DNA of 64,000 nucleotides from Mermis nigrescens (GCA_036768485.1 JAVLUZ010000157.1:12586342-12650341), one strand, 5' to 3'; positions 1 to 12,239 are shown, counted from the stretch's first letter. Made by a program: numbers and translations. Notes: generated from the letters alone by a model not told the origin.

Positions 1-460
1 GTAGAAAATAATTTTACTACCCAGGTTCCCCTAATATAAAATGGAAAATTAGCACTGCAGTTATGCAATATGTGCTAAGAATTGAATTAGAAACCTAGAA
101 ACATATTGCTCCTAAAGTGCGATTGAATCACAATGTAAATGTGATTTGATAGTAATCAACCATAAAATGTTGAATAAGCGAGTCTGTTAATATTTCCCAT
201 TGTCACAATATATCGCGCATACGCTCTAGGCAAATTCCATTATTCAGCTCTTTAGTTACATTATTTCATTTGTCCGGAATTCTTCTTATTCTCTATAGTA
301 AATTAATTTAAACAAGAAATTATCTGCTAGCAATGCTTTTTTCTAATGCATTTATGTAATTCTGTGACCATTATATAAATTTAAACTGCAACTTTTGTTC
401 ACATCGTGCACACAAATGTTTTAGTTAGACCTGGTTCGAAGCCTATCAATGTTCCAAATA
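1..460. other. AT-rich sequence, nothing recognised
   Basis: No ORF of note, no splice-bounded coding segment and no tandem structure was seen. It ends at the 8-bp target-site duplication of the element that starts at 469. Confidence 0.5.
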
Positions 461-468
461 CAGTCAGC

Positions 469-2632
469 CATAGGCTTAGCCAGGGGGTGGGCATTTGGGG
501 CACCTGCCTCCCAAAATTTTTCAGAAAAATTTTGTTGATTTTTTTGTTGCAATAAAGTGTTTCCAGAAGACTGAGTTCAAAAAGGCAAAAGCGTCAAAAT
601 TTACTGGTGCTTCGCGCCAAGTCATTATTATTCATTGCTATATAGATCCAATGAATTTAAAAGCTTGAATCAGTCAAATAATCCAGCACTTCACATCACT
701 TTAGTAATTTAATGCACTATTTGTTCGTTGAATGAAACTGCGCATGCTTGCTGTATACCAGTTTGTCTATTCTCTGCTTTGTTTGTCTTTTGTGTACCAC
801 TTTGTCTATTTTTTGCTTTGTTTTTCTTTCTTTAGAAGGACACATAATCCTATTTTAAATGGTTCTCTGAACTGCATTTTGTTAATAAGAAGGTCACAAA
901 TGGGCTTGAAAACGGTAAGAACAAAATTTTCATTGATACATCTTTCTATATCTTATTAGCAGCAACCCGTTGCTGCGCTATGTAATTAACAGGGGTCGGA
1001 AAACGCATTTAAGCTCAGGAGTTTTGTGCAAAGTAGGACTTCATCAATTTTAAGTGTTTTTGGGCTTGCTTTAAAACCGAGATTTGGCCATGTTTTTATT
1101 TAGTGTTCTGGGACTCTGCCCCCGACTCCGCTCGCCACCCCAGACATCCCGCCGCCGTAAAATCTCGTTGTACATGTGCATTGAGATTTTAGAGAGAACA
1201 ACCCAGGTAAAAGGGTTAGGAATTTCTTAAAATTTCCGGCGTGTCGCGCCGGTGTAGCGTCGTTAAGTGTCCGGGCGGTAAAGTGTCCGGCCGGACACTT
1301 TACGATGCGGCAAAGTGTCCGGCGGACACATTACGATGAACAGTAAAGTGTCCGGCCTTGCCGTAAAGTGTCCGGCCTTGCCGTAAAGTGTCCGGGTCAT
1401 GTTGTTTTTATTTTTCGTAACAGTAGCGAAGTTGCATATGCATGTATGTACTTATTCAACAATAAATTGACTATTGTTCACGCACAATGCAATGCTGTGA
1501 CCTTTGACCGCTTGTTATGATCAAAAATCGTATGAATTTTTGGTTGCTTCTGATGCATAAATATAGAGCCAGAATTATAGGAAATACTCCACATATTCCA
1601 CAAAGCGCCGAATTTTTAAGGATTTCCCGTCAGATATGCAATTTTCCAATTTTTTGCACATTGTCTTCACCTTCCAATAATTTTTCGGCCACGAGGGCTG
1701 GGCTGGGCGCCACCGCCCCTGAAAATATGGCCCTGTGTCTATATATATCAGCATTTTTACGTGACATAACCTGCTTCTCTTTATTTTGTTTCACTTAGTT
1801 ACTTTGTCAATTCGCTGTGAATAAAAATTTGTCTTGGTACCTAATTTTGCATCATTCCAAAAATCATGCACTGCAGCAATAAATCGTCTGTGCTTAATTG
1901 TTTCATTATCTTAACCAGCAAGAGCATTCCTAAATGACATTACGCTACACAAACATAGGCCGGACACTTTAAGACGGACCCGGACACTTTACGGCATCTA
2001 AAAGTGTCCGGTCGGACACTTTACGATGCCGGACACTTTACCGCGTGACAGGCATTAATTTGTCTGTTTTGTATGATTTAAGCGGTATATATAAATTGAG
2101 TTTAATGTGCAAAAACGTCGAAATTTTCCGGCGCATAGCACCGCCAGTTACTGTTCTTTCTTTTTGTAAAGCTCCAGCATTACGTTTAAAAGCTTGAGTC
2201 ACTCAAAATATCTTCAGGCAAAGTTAGTAATTCGCAGTTTTCTTGTTAGAATCTTGAACTGTTAAAACTGTTTTGTACAAATTTGATAATTTTTCTGCTC
2301 TGTCAGACTATGAGTTCACAGAGCTACAAAATGTTAGGGCGGTAAAAAATGACTAAATTTCTTGGCACTTTGCCCCACTTATGAATTCCGAACTGTTTGA
2401 CAATAGAAAGGCCGTAAATTCTATATGAAAACGGTAGAAATTCCAAAATTTTTGGCACTTCGCACTGCTTTACATTATTGATCATCAGAAACCCATAAAT
2501 TAGCTAGGCTACACTACTAAAGGTCGAAAAACTCAGTTTTACTATGCATAACGTTACTGGCATTCAATGCAAAAGTAGTCTTAAAAAATTTTTGTTCATG
2601 CCCCCCGAACCAGAATCCTGGCTATGCCTCTG
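469..2632. mobile_element. Non-autonomous hAT-like TIR element (2.16 kb)
   Basis: The ends are imperfect inverted repeats: CATAGGCTTAGCC on the left, and a right end whose reverse complement reads CAGAGGCATAGCC. Both ends are flanked by the identical 8-bp sequence CAGTCAGC (461-468 and 2633-2640). An 8-bp duplication with CA-starting termini fits the hAT superfamily. No transposase ORF is visible inside, so mobility would have to come from elsewhere. The interior carries several short GC-rich hairpins and a nested foldback element (1258-2045). The duplication is directly visible; the superfamily assignment is inference. Confidence 0.75.
1258..2045. mobile_element. Foldback element with arms of repeated AAAGTGTCCGG
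   Basis: The left arm (about 1258-1395) holds six to seven copies of TAAAGTGTCCGG in mixed orientation, some as head-to-head pairs. The right arm (about 1958-2045) holds the same motif, mainly as the reverse complement CCGGACACTTTA. The two arms can fold on each other around about 560 bp of AT-rich, non-coding interior. It lies inside the hAT-like element at 469-2632, so it inserted later or is part of that family. No transposase is visible. Confidence 0.6.
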
Positions 2633-2957
2633 CAGTCAGCTCCAGATGAACTTGTTTTTGAATAAATTTTCATTTCCTGTTGATTTGAAAATTACTTTCC
2701 GTCAATGTGTTTTCCTGCTTCAAATGATTTAATGACGCTATGCAGATACAAGACCTGCTTCACAATTTTTTGCTTTAAATTATGAAAATGACCTAAATTT
2801 CATTAAATGCATACGGATTCTTCAGATTAAAGCCTCGATTCTATTTAATGTTGCATTAATTTTTCAATAATTCATCTGCTTAGATATCACTTTGGCCTAG
2901 ATTTCACTGTCAACCGTAAATGAACGATGTTCACTGCATTCTCTTCCATCTATGGTC

Positions 2958-3028
2958 CTACCCGGATATACCTGCGTACCCGGGTAATGAAATAGCCGGG
3001 TACCCGGGTATGTGCAGGTACCCGGGTA
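2958..3028. repeat. TACCCGGG short tandem/palindromic cluster
   Basis: Five or six copies of the self-complementary octamer TACCCGGG(TA) lie within 70 bp. The words resemble those in the terminal blocks of the element at 46681-49155 (GGGTACCCGG), so this may be a remnant of such an end. Confidence 0.5.
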
Positions 3029-3668
3029 GTAAAATTTGTAAAGTGTGCAGTACTACTTGTGCGCAGGCCCGTATTGAGGGAGACTTTATCCTGAATTTTT
3101 TTCAGAATTTTATTTCTGAAACTATCGGTTTTGTACGTTGCTAGCAAAGAATACCCATTTTTCAGCACTCCACGCCATCAGTTAAATCTAAAAGCTATTT
3201 TCAGATAGCATAGGCATACAAATTTTTTTTGAAATTCTTATCCTAAAAAAGATGCGATGCGAAATCGAAATGATAAAATGATAAAGACACCAAAATTTCC
3301 TGGCGCTTCGCGCCAGATATACTTTTTGCATCACTAAACTTTAGAAAGATTCAAAGTTGTCCTTAGAATGATAAAAAATATCCTAATCTTCTGGCGCATC
3401 CTTGCCAGCTTTATTTCTTCCGTTTCTGATCTCCAGAAAACAGCAAAATTGAGCCGGGCTTTGGATAATAATATCAAAATTTTCTGGCGCTTTGCGCTGA
3501 ATATACGGCGTCTTTACATTGTGTGTATCCTAAAGGAGCTACATAATTGAGTAAAAGAGTAGAGATCCCAAGATTGTACTTTATCACCTCGAGCCACAGA
3601 AGTAATCCAGAAAAACGCAATAACTAGAAGCTACGGGGGTATCTGATTTTCCATGACTATCAAAGAAA

Positions 3669-5090
3669 CAGGCGCGGATCTAGAGGGAGGCGGGGTGGCC
3701 GGCCGCCCCCAAACCCTTTTTGAAAATTTTTTTGAGCAGCAGATTTACGTTGGAATGCGCCCAAAATTGAGCTAAAAACGCCAAAACGTCAAAAATTTCC
3801 GGCGCTTTGCGCCGATTCATCATTATTTTCCGTTTTAGTGTTCCAGCATTGTGTTTGAAGCAGTCAAAATATTCCAGCGCTTCACTGATTTGATGTACTA
3901 TACTATTTATCGGCTGAAACTCATAACGCTGGTTGGACATCGTGTTAAAGGTGTTGTCACTTATTGGCAATTTTTCGTTTTGTTTCGTTTTTCAGTTCAG
4001 AACGCATTTCAAAGCAAGAATTTGTAATGGCTCGTAAGTATGAAAAGGCTGGTTAAGTGTTTTTAGGCTGAGTTCAGAACCAGAATCGGGCCGATTTTGT
4101 GACAGTTTTAACGTTCATTTCAAAATTTTATTTCATAAAATTTTCCGGGGCTCCGCCTTGGGTCCCGCTGGGAGCGTTTGAGCGCGTCCCCCAGATCCTT
4201 CAGCTGTAAAAGCGAGGATGTTTCTTGCATTTTTTGTGTCCAAGGCATAGTCGGGTAATGTAAATGTGTGATTGTTGGGCTCGTTGGGCAGGACCACCCC
4301 ATCTCCGAAATGGAAAAGAAATTTTGTTTCTACAAAGGGTCTCCGAAAGGGAAACATAGAAAATTAGTTAAACACTTTTAAAACACCGCCAATATAGGTT
4401 TTTAGCATCTTTTGAATCATGCAAACTTAACATTTTCCGGCGCTTCGCGTTGGATTTATGTATTGTTTATGTATGGTTGTGTCCTCTAAACGCTAAAAAT
4501 CGCTCAAATCTGATTTAGACATAGAGAGCATGTCAATTTCGTTCCAGTGCTGTGCGCTGGATTCTTTGTTCAGCTATATTTTTGCCTTTTAGCTCACTCA
4601 AAACAGCTCAAAGTTAAGTTATGACATAAAAAACATGAAATTCTTTTCCGGCGCTTCGCGCCGGATTTATTGTTCATCTATGTTTCTTGTCTTATAACCC
4701 GCTCAAAACCGCTCAGATTTGAGCTTGACTTGCAGAATATGTCAATTATTTTGGCGCTTCGCGCCGAATGATTTATTATCTGTATAATCTTTCTCTGTAA
4801 AGCACAATGATTATATACAAAGACAGGAGATAAGAAATCACTCGTGAATTGCATTATAAGCAATTGGTTGTGCAGATAGCTTAAATGATCAATTTCCTGC
4901 ATATCAATATTGAGTGAGGTTAAAAATTTTTGAAATTTTAGTTTAAAATTTGTCTTCACCATCGTTTAGAGCTACCGAGATACGCTCAAAATTGCCCTTA
5001 TTTTCACTTATCTCCTAATGGTTCTCGAGATATCTGACTTCAAATTTTCGGACCGCCCCTGAGGAAAAATTTTTCCAGGATCCGCTAGTG
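3669..5090. mobile_element. Degenerate hAT-like TIR element
   Basis: The left end reads CAGGCGCGGATCTAG. The right end (GGATCCGCTAGTG) is its approximate inverse, the same CAG..GCGGATC terminus found in the intact elements at 47030-47972 and 61232-61413. The flanks share AAAGAAA, but not in exact 8-bp register. The interior is non-coding and contains four or more GGCGCTT(C/T)GCGCC hairpins (near 3799, 4439, 4648 and 4752). Element identity rests on the ends only. Confidence 0.5.
4955..5070 (-). repeat. Dispersed repeat family 'GAGATACGCTC' (copy 1)
   Basis: In reverse orientation this matches segments at 25625-25740, 44680-44770 and 49935-50045, and a fifth copy at 5750-5845. The shared order is a stretch ending in TTTTGAAGTC, then ATATCTTGAGAACCATTAGGAGAT, a run of A-rich sequence, then GAGCGTATCTCGACGAGCTC. 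All copies lack coding capacity. Confidence 0.6.
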
Positions 5091-5749
5091 AAAGAAAGTC
5101 ATAATGTTAAATTGCTGGATAACACGAGATACGCTAATTACTGTTTTCCTCTGGGCTTAGGACAAACAAGATCATGTGTTGTGTTCTTTCAATGTTCATA
5201 TTCTATGCACTGTTCGATCACGCTTTTAGGATTCGCTAAAAAATTTTGAAAGAATTCTGTCTGAAACATCGCTGAAACAGGTTTTTAGCGTACTTTCGAG
5301 CCAGTAAACGCAAACTTTTCGGCGATTAGCACGCTTCACATTTACTGCTTCGCTCATGCATAGCTTTGTTTTCTAAACCGCTCAAAATCGCTAAAATTCG
5401 AGTTAGCCATGGATAGCATGCTGTCAATTTTTTCCGGCGCTAAGTGCCGGATCACGAAATTTTGTTTCCAGCGCTTCGCGTCGGAGTTATTGCTTATCTA
5501 AATTTTCTGTCTTCGAGCCTGCACAAGACCGTTCAAATTCGATATAGACATGTAAAAGATGTCAAATTTCTTTTGGCGCTTTGCGCCGAATTGTTTCTGT
5601 ATTGTTTGCCTTTGTAAAGGACAAGAATTAAATACAAGATAGAAGGCTGAGAAATTATTCGTCTATTGAATGATGAGAGATCACTCAATAAATTTGTTGC
5701 ATAGGGATCAATATAAAATAAAGTTAGAATTATTTAAAAATTTTCTTCA

Positions 5750-5845
5750 TCGTTATATTGAGCTTGCCGAGATACGCTCAAAACTGCCTTTATTTTCGTC
5801 TATCTCCTTTTGGTTCTCGAGATATCTGGATTCTAAATTTTCGCT
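5750..5845 (-). repeat. Dispersed repeat family 'GAGATACGCTC' (copy 2)
   Basis: Same ordered words and orientation as the copy at 4955-5070: CGAGATACGCTCAAA, then TATCTCC, GGTTCTCGAGATATCTG and AAATTTTCG. The two copies are about 790 bp apart, and the sequence between them also contains GCGC hairpins. Confidence 0.6.
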
Positions 5846-5987
5846 TTCCTCTATATAAAATCAAGGATATGGGCCTGCCCTTATGTCAACCTTCTCACAA
5901 TCAACCTCTTCATTGACCAACCAACCAACCTCAGCAAAAGGGGTTCCGGTACCCACAGAACCAAGATCCATTCCCCAGGTATGCTGC

Positions 5988-7260
5988 CTAAAAAACACAT
6001 TTCCACCAAATTTCAAGCAGAATGGTTGCTTAGAACGCAAGAAAATGGGCGGTCCATGGTTTTGTGGTCCATGGACCGCTCCATGGACCATGGAGCACCT
6101 TGGATCACCCATTTGTCGTGAATGCGTCCAGTTTTTGCAGTTGGAATCAGTGAAGCTGCCTAAAAACACATTTCCACCAAATTTCAAGCAGAATGGTCGC
6201 TTAGAACGCAAGAAAATGGGTGGTCCATAGTTTTGTGGTCCATGGACCGCTCCATGGACGATGGAGCACCTCGGATCACCCATTTGTCGTGAATGCATTC
6301 AGTTTTTTGCAGTTGGAATCGGTGAAGCTGCCTAAAAAACACATTTCCACCAAATTTCAAGCAGAATGGTTGCTTAGAACGCAAGAAAATGGGCGGTCCA
6401 TGGTTTTGTGGAAATGTGTTTTTAGCTTCACCGATTCCAACTGCAAAAAACTTCTTTTTGGTGGAAATGTGTTTTTTAGGCAGCTTCACTGATTCCAACT
6501 GCAAAAAACTGGACGCATTCACAACAAATGGGTGATCCGAGGTGCTCCATGGTCCATGGAGCGGTCCATGGACCACAAAACCATGGACCACCCATTTTCT
6601 TGCGTTCTAAGCAACCATTCTGCTTGAAATTTGGTGGAAATGTGTTTTTTAGGCAGCTTCACCGATTCCAACTGCAAAAAACTGGACGCATTCACGACAA
6701 ATGGGTGATTCGAGGTGCTCCATGGTCCATGGACCACAAAACCATGGACCACCCATTTTCTTGCGTTCTAAGCGACCATTCTGCTTGAAATTTGGTGGAA
6801 ATATGTTTTTTAAGCAGCTTCACCGATTCCAACTGCAAAAAACTGGACGCATCCACGACAAATGGGTGATCCGAGGCGCTCCATGGTCCATGGAGCGGTC
6901 CATGGACCACAAAACCATGGACCACCCATTTTCTTGCGTTCTAAGCGACCATTCTGCTTGAAATTTGGTGGGAATGTGTTTTTTTAGGCAGCTTCACCGA
7001 TTCCAACTGCAAAAAACTGGACGCGTTCACGATGAATGGGTGATCCGAGGTGCTCCATGGTCCATGGAGTGGTCCATGGACCACAAAACCATGGACCGCC
7101 CATTTTCTTGCGTTCTAAGCAACCATTCTGCTTGAAATTTGGTGGAAATGTGTTTTTTAGGCAGCTTCACCGATTCCAACTGCAAAAAACTGGACGCATC
7201 CACGACAAATGGGTGATCCGAGGCGCTCCATGGTCCATGGAGCGGTCCATGGACCACAAA
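5988..7260. repeat. 172-bp satellite arranged as a head-to-head inverted repeat
   Basis: Units begin with CCTAAAAAACACATTTCC at 5988, 6159 and 6331 (periods 171-172 bp, + orientation). From about 6411 the same unit continues in reverse orientation, with CAGCTTCAC landmarks at 6481, 6654, 6815, 6989 and 7162 (periods 173, 161, 174, 173). The 161-bp unit lacks a 12-bp AGCGGTCCATGG stretch. Each unit carries a cluster of CCATGG palindromes (CCATGGTCCATGGA). The left border (5916-5987) is a CCAACC-rich segment also found at 43756-43832. A further piece of the unit (9183-9213) lies beyond the LINE at 7261-9182, so that LINE split the array. Open frames here arise from the repeat period and are not genes. 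Confidence 0.85.
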
Positions 7261-7452
7261 GTTTAAAGTTTAAAGTTTATTGCAACAGCGAAAATACGTC
7301 ATCAGAAACATTAACGACGAGAAAAATGTACAGTCGCGGAAAATGTAGAATACAGAATAAGCATTAAAGCAATAATGCTAATACAGCTTGTACCAAGAAG
7401 AAACATTGCTGTGCAAGGTCATAAAGGCAGTGCTCTTACTTATGACTAAGGT

Positions 7453-8370
7453 TTATTCTCCATATTTCATTTTTAGATTTTCTAATTTTAGCCTAAACAT
7501 TTTACTACTGGAAGCGTTTACCACTGATTCAGGGAGCATATTCCAAACATTTATTATTCTGTGACTGAAAAAATATTTCTTCAAGTTAGATTTTAGAGCA
7601 GTGACTTTTAATTTTAATGTGTTGGTGGATCTAGTGTTGTTGTCTGATAATGTGAAGAAGTCATTTACATTAACATCAACTGCAGAATGAAACATTTTGT
7701 ATACCATAGTTAAATCGTACAATAACCTTCTATTCTCTAGATATTCTAGATTCAATACCTGAAGTCGATCCTGATAAGACATGATGTTTGGATAACAACA
7801 CCCTAAGACACGTTTAGTAAAGTATCTTTGAACCTTTTCAATGTTACGATTATTTTGCTTTGTATGTGGTGACCAAACAGAGGTAGAATATTCTAAAAGA
7901 GGCCGTACATAAGTTTTATAGGCCATTGTGAGAAGTGTCAAATCTTTACTTTTGAAACAGCGAAAAATTAGTGACATGCGATGAAAGGCCTGCTTCACAA
8001 GTTTGCTTATGTGAGCAGTAAAATTAAGTTTTTCATCAATTAATATGCCTAAATCTTTTACAGGGATTTTGAGGTTGAGACGGGGCTATTATTTATTGTG
8101 TAAACCATTCGAGAATTATTATGACCAAAATGAAGGACCTGACATTTTGGTAAGGATAAAGAGCTGCCAAAAATCTGACCATTCAGAAATTCGATTTAGC
8201 AATTTTTGAAGATGGAAAAAGTGCTCAGACTTTGCATAAATCTTAATATCATCTGCAAAAATAAGCATGTTTGAATAATGATCAGTTAGTAAAGATGTAA
8301 TGTCATTTATGTAGAACAGAAATAAGATTGGACCCAGGACGCTGCCCTGTCGAACAAAAACTCGTTGAAA
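7453..8370 (-). pseudogene. LINE reverse transcriptase, 3' half (broken)
   Basis: Reading leftward from about 8370: RQGSVLGPILF (RT block 4/5), then the catalytic FADD box, then SEWSDFWQL. A frameshift near 8160 interrupts the frame, which resumes as a KDLGILIDE block and continues to the C-terminal region with YKTYVRPLLEYSTSVWSPH and a final WNMLPESVVNA block. These are characteristic of the CR1/jockey group of non-LTR retrotransposons. The protein would copy its RNA at a nicked target. It is broken by the frameshift and by separation from its N-terminal half. Confidence 0.85.
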
Positions 8371-9182
8371 AGTCAAACGTAAAGAAATTTTACAGTTACG
8401 TTGGTAAACGTTTACAGGATAAAACGCATTCTCCGCCTCTAAAGGATGAAAATGGTAAATGCATTTTTGACGAATCTAAAAAAGCTAATCTACTTAACAA
8501 TTTCTTCTATGATGCTTTCACCCTCGATAATGGCATTTTACCTGATTTACCTACACCCTTTACAGAAAGTATTATTGATCATATTTTGTGTACGGAAGAC
8601 GATATTATAGCTGCTATAAAAGGTTTGAGTTCTTCACCTTCTAGTGGACCTGATGGGCTTCCAAGTATTCTTTTCAAAAAATTAGCTTATTCTTTGAAAA
8701 CTCCTTTGAAAAAAATTTTTCTAGTATCCTTACTGTCTGGAACCTTACCCAAAATTTGGAAAACTGCTTTTGTAATTGCAGTCTTAAAGAAAGGCGATGC
8801 ATCTTTATCTTCTAATTATCGTCCGATTTCTTTAACTTGTGTTAGCTGCCGAATTCTTGAAAAAGTCTTGAAAACTCAGTTAATGGATTATGCTAAAAGA
8901 AATAACTTGATTTCGTTTGAACAGTTTGGTTTTCTTCCTAAAAAATCATGTGAGTTGCAACTCTTGTGCTATTTAAATAAGATAATTAACAATGTAGACA
9001 ATAAAGAGCCCATGGACGCTATATACTTGGATTTTGCAAAAGCATTTGATTCCATCTCTCACAGTAAACTGGTTCTCAAATTGTCAAAATACGGTATTCA
9101 AGGCTACGTACTTAAATGGATTAAAAACTTTCTTAGTAATAGGACTCAGAGAGTTAGAATCGCTAAAAAATTTTCAAATGGA
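8371..9182 (+). pseudogene. LINE reverse transcriptase, 5' half (inverted)
   Basis: An open frame encodes the N-terminal RT region: a KFYSYVGKRL block, a linker with FDESKKANLLNNFF, then SSPSSGPDGLPS (RT block 1), SNYRPISLTCVSCRILEK (block 2), FEQFGFLPKKSC, and DAIYLDFAKAFDSISH carrying the first catalytic aspartate. It ends in a SNRTQRVRI block, after which a fragment of the 172-bp satellite begins. The endonuclease domain is absent, so the element is 5'-truncated as well as inverted. Confidence 0.85.
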
Positions 9183-9213
9183 AATTTGGCGGAAATGTGT
9201 TTTTTAGGCAGCT
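9183..9213. repeat. Fragment of the 172-bp satellite beyond the LINE
   Basis: Contains GGCGGAAATGTGTTTTTTAG and GCAGCT, the same words in the same order as in the reverse-orientation units at 6411-7260. It marks the right flank of the LINE insertion. Confidence 0.75.
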
Positions 9214-9394
9214 ATCCACGGGGTCCTGAAAGCACAAGATATTGAAGTGTATTATAGTGGTCAAACTGTAGAGTTCACGCACTACTGTATTGACCAGTTA
9301 AACCGGTGCGTTACACTCACTCTACATACGTAGTTCGTACTCATGTCTACACTCATTGGAGCGCTCCTTGCTCCATATTTTACTCCCTTAGATC

Positions 9395-9525
9395 GATGGT
9401 CCATGAACCGATCCATGGTCCATGTTTTACCCGTGCGATCCATGGTCCATGGACCGATCCATGGTCCATGTTTTACCCGTGCGATCCACGGTCCATGGAC
9501 CGGTCCATGTCCATGTTTTACTCTT
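9395..9525. repeat. CCATGG-rich tandem repeat (about 50 bp unit)
   Basis: About two and a half copies of a unit containing GATCCATGGTCCATG and TTTTACCCGTGC. It shares the CCATGGTCCATGG core with the 172-bp satellite but not the rest of its unit. Confidence 0.65.
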
Positions 9526-9539
9526 CCCCTAAAATTTTT

Positions 9540-11635
9540 TCCACATCTCGAAATTTTGCTTCAAAACATTATCGAAGCCAGGATTTTCGCCAGGGGAGGG
9601 GAATCCAAAAAATTTCATTTATTTGAAAATCCCATGAAAACGGGCGGGGCCGTTGAATAACATATTTTTGGGTAATTTCACATCGTCCTGCACTATTTAA
9701 GCAATACAATAATTTATTTTTATTTTTTGAAATTTTTTCACGTTTCTGTCGGAACAAACTATTTAATATGCGCGAAGCGCTAATTTTTTGACTGTTCTTG
9801 CAATGGAACGATAGAACTGCCGGCATTGGTGTAGCTGGTTCACATATGTATTAAGATACCTAAGTTATAAATACGTATAAAGCAAGTAGTATTCGGTAAA
9901 AAATGAAGCAGCGTTAGTCGGTTGGTTGAGGTTCTGGGCTTTGAAGCAAGGGGTCCACGTTTCTAATCCGGTTGACAGCGACTTTCTTCCGCTTTATCGT
10001 ATGCTACGAGCTGCATACATACGCCTTTACAATATGACTTCTTAATACATATATGAACCTGCAAAAGGAATGCCGAACGGCCAAAAGATAGCATAAATCG
10101 GCCGAAGCGCTTACTTTCTCAATTTTACGTCGCATAAAACCATCATGCAACCATATTGCTCAGTTCTTAAGCATGTCGGAATTTAACCCAAGGTAAGGGG
10201 AATCCCCCTTCAAATAACCCTAAATGCGGAAGAAAAAACGTGGTTATTTCTCTTCGGGGTTGCCGTGCAACCAATGGTTAAAGATAGGCGCGAAAAAATC
10301 TAAATCGCTAAAAAAATCCCTCCAACGGCCTAAAAAAACCCCAAGATGGGAGGAGAACCCCAAACTTGGCTGGCAATCCTGTTTCCTTTCTCGTCGCGAA
10401 GGCATTTATTACAGTAAATACTATATAAGTCCTAAGCGCCAGAAATGCATAACTTACCATGTTTCATTCAGACGTTTTTCAGGCCCGAGGGTATCGTAAT
10501 CCTTACGGTGTAATTTCTTTTTGCGCGACCATCGACAGAGCTTTGACGCTGTCGAAAAATTTATATTGAAGTGAAAAGTCGTACTGAATTTTCGGCATGT
10601 CAGCCACCAATTTATAGCAGTCATATTGGAGAAATTTCGCTAATGAAGTGCATGATGCAATGCACACCATGACATATTGTCGTGTAGGTAAATTTGTTGG
10701 TCACATATGTTATGTAATGAGATTGCCATGTTATGAGTATTTACATATGTGTGTTCAAGTATAGTCTATTTCATTTATTCGAGAGCTTTTTCGGTAAATT
10801 TTTTTGAAGGGTACAGTATGCCTAACTAGGTGATTTACTGTAACTCAACAGAAAAGATGAGTGGAGGGAGCTGCCGCCATTCTTTTATTTTTAATGCACT
10901 TAATTGTCCATATAAACTTAATTCAAGTATCTAAAGAGTGCTGTGACATAGTGCATTAAGTGTGCGCTAAATAAAAATCTTGCAGCAGGAATTGAACTCG
11001 TGTTGCTTCGTTATACTACTATGTAAGCTATGCGGAAGTTTTCGGCGATGTTTAAAGTGCTATAATGTTTAAACTGCGATAATTAAAATACTATATTTAT
11101 TGTGTTAGACCGTCGGTCTATGACAAGCTGAATGCGCGAATTCCATCCGCATGTTGCATGATGTGCTGGAAGACGAGAATAAATTATACCGTAAGAAATT
11201 TTATTGAAATACCCTTCTTCCTGTGTAGTTATAATGATCTCTAAATGATCCAGAATAAGTAGGGAAAATAGACTTACTGTGGTCTCGGAAAAAGATCTGC
11301 TGAAAAAGCTCTCGGAAAAATGAAACAGACTATACCTAGTATCCGGTGATCTGTCACGCTACACAAATGAATAGTTTTTTAGCCTGATGCATGACTTCGC
11401 TCAGCAAACCAATTTTTTATTACTGTAACACCCTATTTCTTTATCCACCGGCGATCTCAAAAAGAAATTTGTTACCCAGGCGGTCTGAAAGTTTTGCAAA
11501 CTCATTTATTAATTTACACACCTGAACTTTATTTACAAATTTTTACATTTTACAACATCTAAGTATGTAGTAACTGTATATAAAATTAGACTTTCCTCAT
11601 TTGTCCTCGATGCAATATAAATTTTTGACTGAGGC
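9540..11635. other. About 2.1 kb without a recognised gene
   Basis: Mostly unique AT-rich sequence. A weak tRNA-like stretch lies at about 9910-9975, and a CCCAAGG..GGGGAATCCCCC segment at about 10190-10380 has some coding-like GC content but no supported gene. No splice-bounded exon was recognised. Confidence 0.4.
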
Positions 11636-11639
11636 AAGG

Positions 11640-12015
11640 TCTGGTAAATGACCGAAAATTGCAAATTAAAACAACGGGCAGTGTTCTAACGATATTCAGG
11701 AAGAATGCAAGGGAAATCAAAGCCGACTTGCACAACGTTTGTGGAGACTCTACAACATCATACGCCACAAAAACAAGATGGGCAGCTGAGTTCAAGCGGG
11801 GACGAGAGTTTAGAAGATGACCCAAGGAGTGGACGCCCAGCAAGTGCAGTTTATGATGAAAATGTGGCTAAAGAGAAAGAAACGGTCAAGGCCAATCGTC
11901 GAATCAAATTGAAACAGTTAGAAACAGCATCAGGCATTAGTCGGGTAGCATTGGTTTCTATTCTAGACGGACAACTGGGACTTTCAAAGATTTGTGCTCA
12001 ATGGGTCTATAAATA
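11640..12015 (+). pseudogene. Mariner transposase, N-terminal part (broken)
   Basis: One frame carries a REIKADL..YATKTRWAAEFKRGRE stretch up to about 11810. After a frameshift the next frame continues with SLEDDPRSGRPASA (about 11810-11850), then NRRIKLKQLETASGIS and a SKICAQWV block. This is the paired helix-turn-helix N-terminal region of Tc1/mariner transposases, which bind the element's ends and cut and paste it at TA. The catalytic DD(34)D half is not seen downstream, where BEL/Pao sequence starts, and stop codons follow. It is a dead, truncated copy. Confidence 0.8.
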
Positions 12016-12239
12016 CAGGGGTGTTCTATGCCTACGCAATCGACACAGAGACAAGTAGTAGGTATATGCTATTCAACTTTTAGTTCAAGGTAAAGAAGTT
12101 AGTCTAACCTTGGAATCAGAGATAATAGAGGTAAAAGAGTTAATAATAAAGCTAGGTTCAGCTGTGACAACTGAGGAATAATACAAGTTCAATTACCTAA
12201 ATTGAGTTTGCCGTTATTTTTGGCGATCCATTACACTAG

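Larger units (their letters stand above)
7261..9182 (-). mobile_element. CR1/jockey-like LINE with 5' inversion
   Basis: The element's 3' end is at 7261, where the minus strand ends in AATAAACTTTAAACTTTAAAC, a repeated tail. The minus strand up to about 8362 encodes the 3' half of the reverse transcriptase. From about 8370 to 9182 the sequence is inverted and encodes the 5' half on the + strand. The + strand part stops just before the conserved QGSVLGP block, and the minus part starts at it, so the two pieces are nearly contiguous in the original element. That is the pattern expected from twin priming. Both flanks lie in the 172-bp satellite, with about 45 bp of the unit missing at the site. 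Confidence 0.8.

Noticed and set aside
5861..7266. Many overlapping open frames of 76-145 codons on both strands
   Set aside because: Each repeats the same peptide with the 172-bp satellite period; the CCATGG palindromes make both strands open.
9908..9975. tRNA-like or SINE-like stretch (GTTGGTTGAGG, GGGCTTTGAAGC, TTCTAATCC)
   Set aside because: A-box and B-box words are only approximate and the anticodon and T stems do not pair properly.
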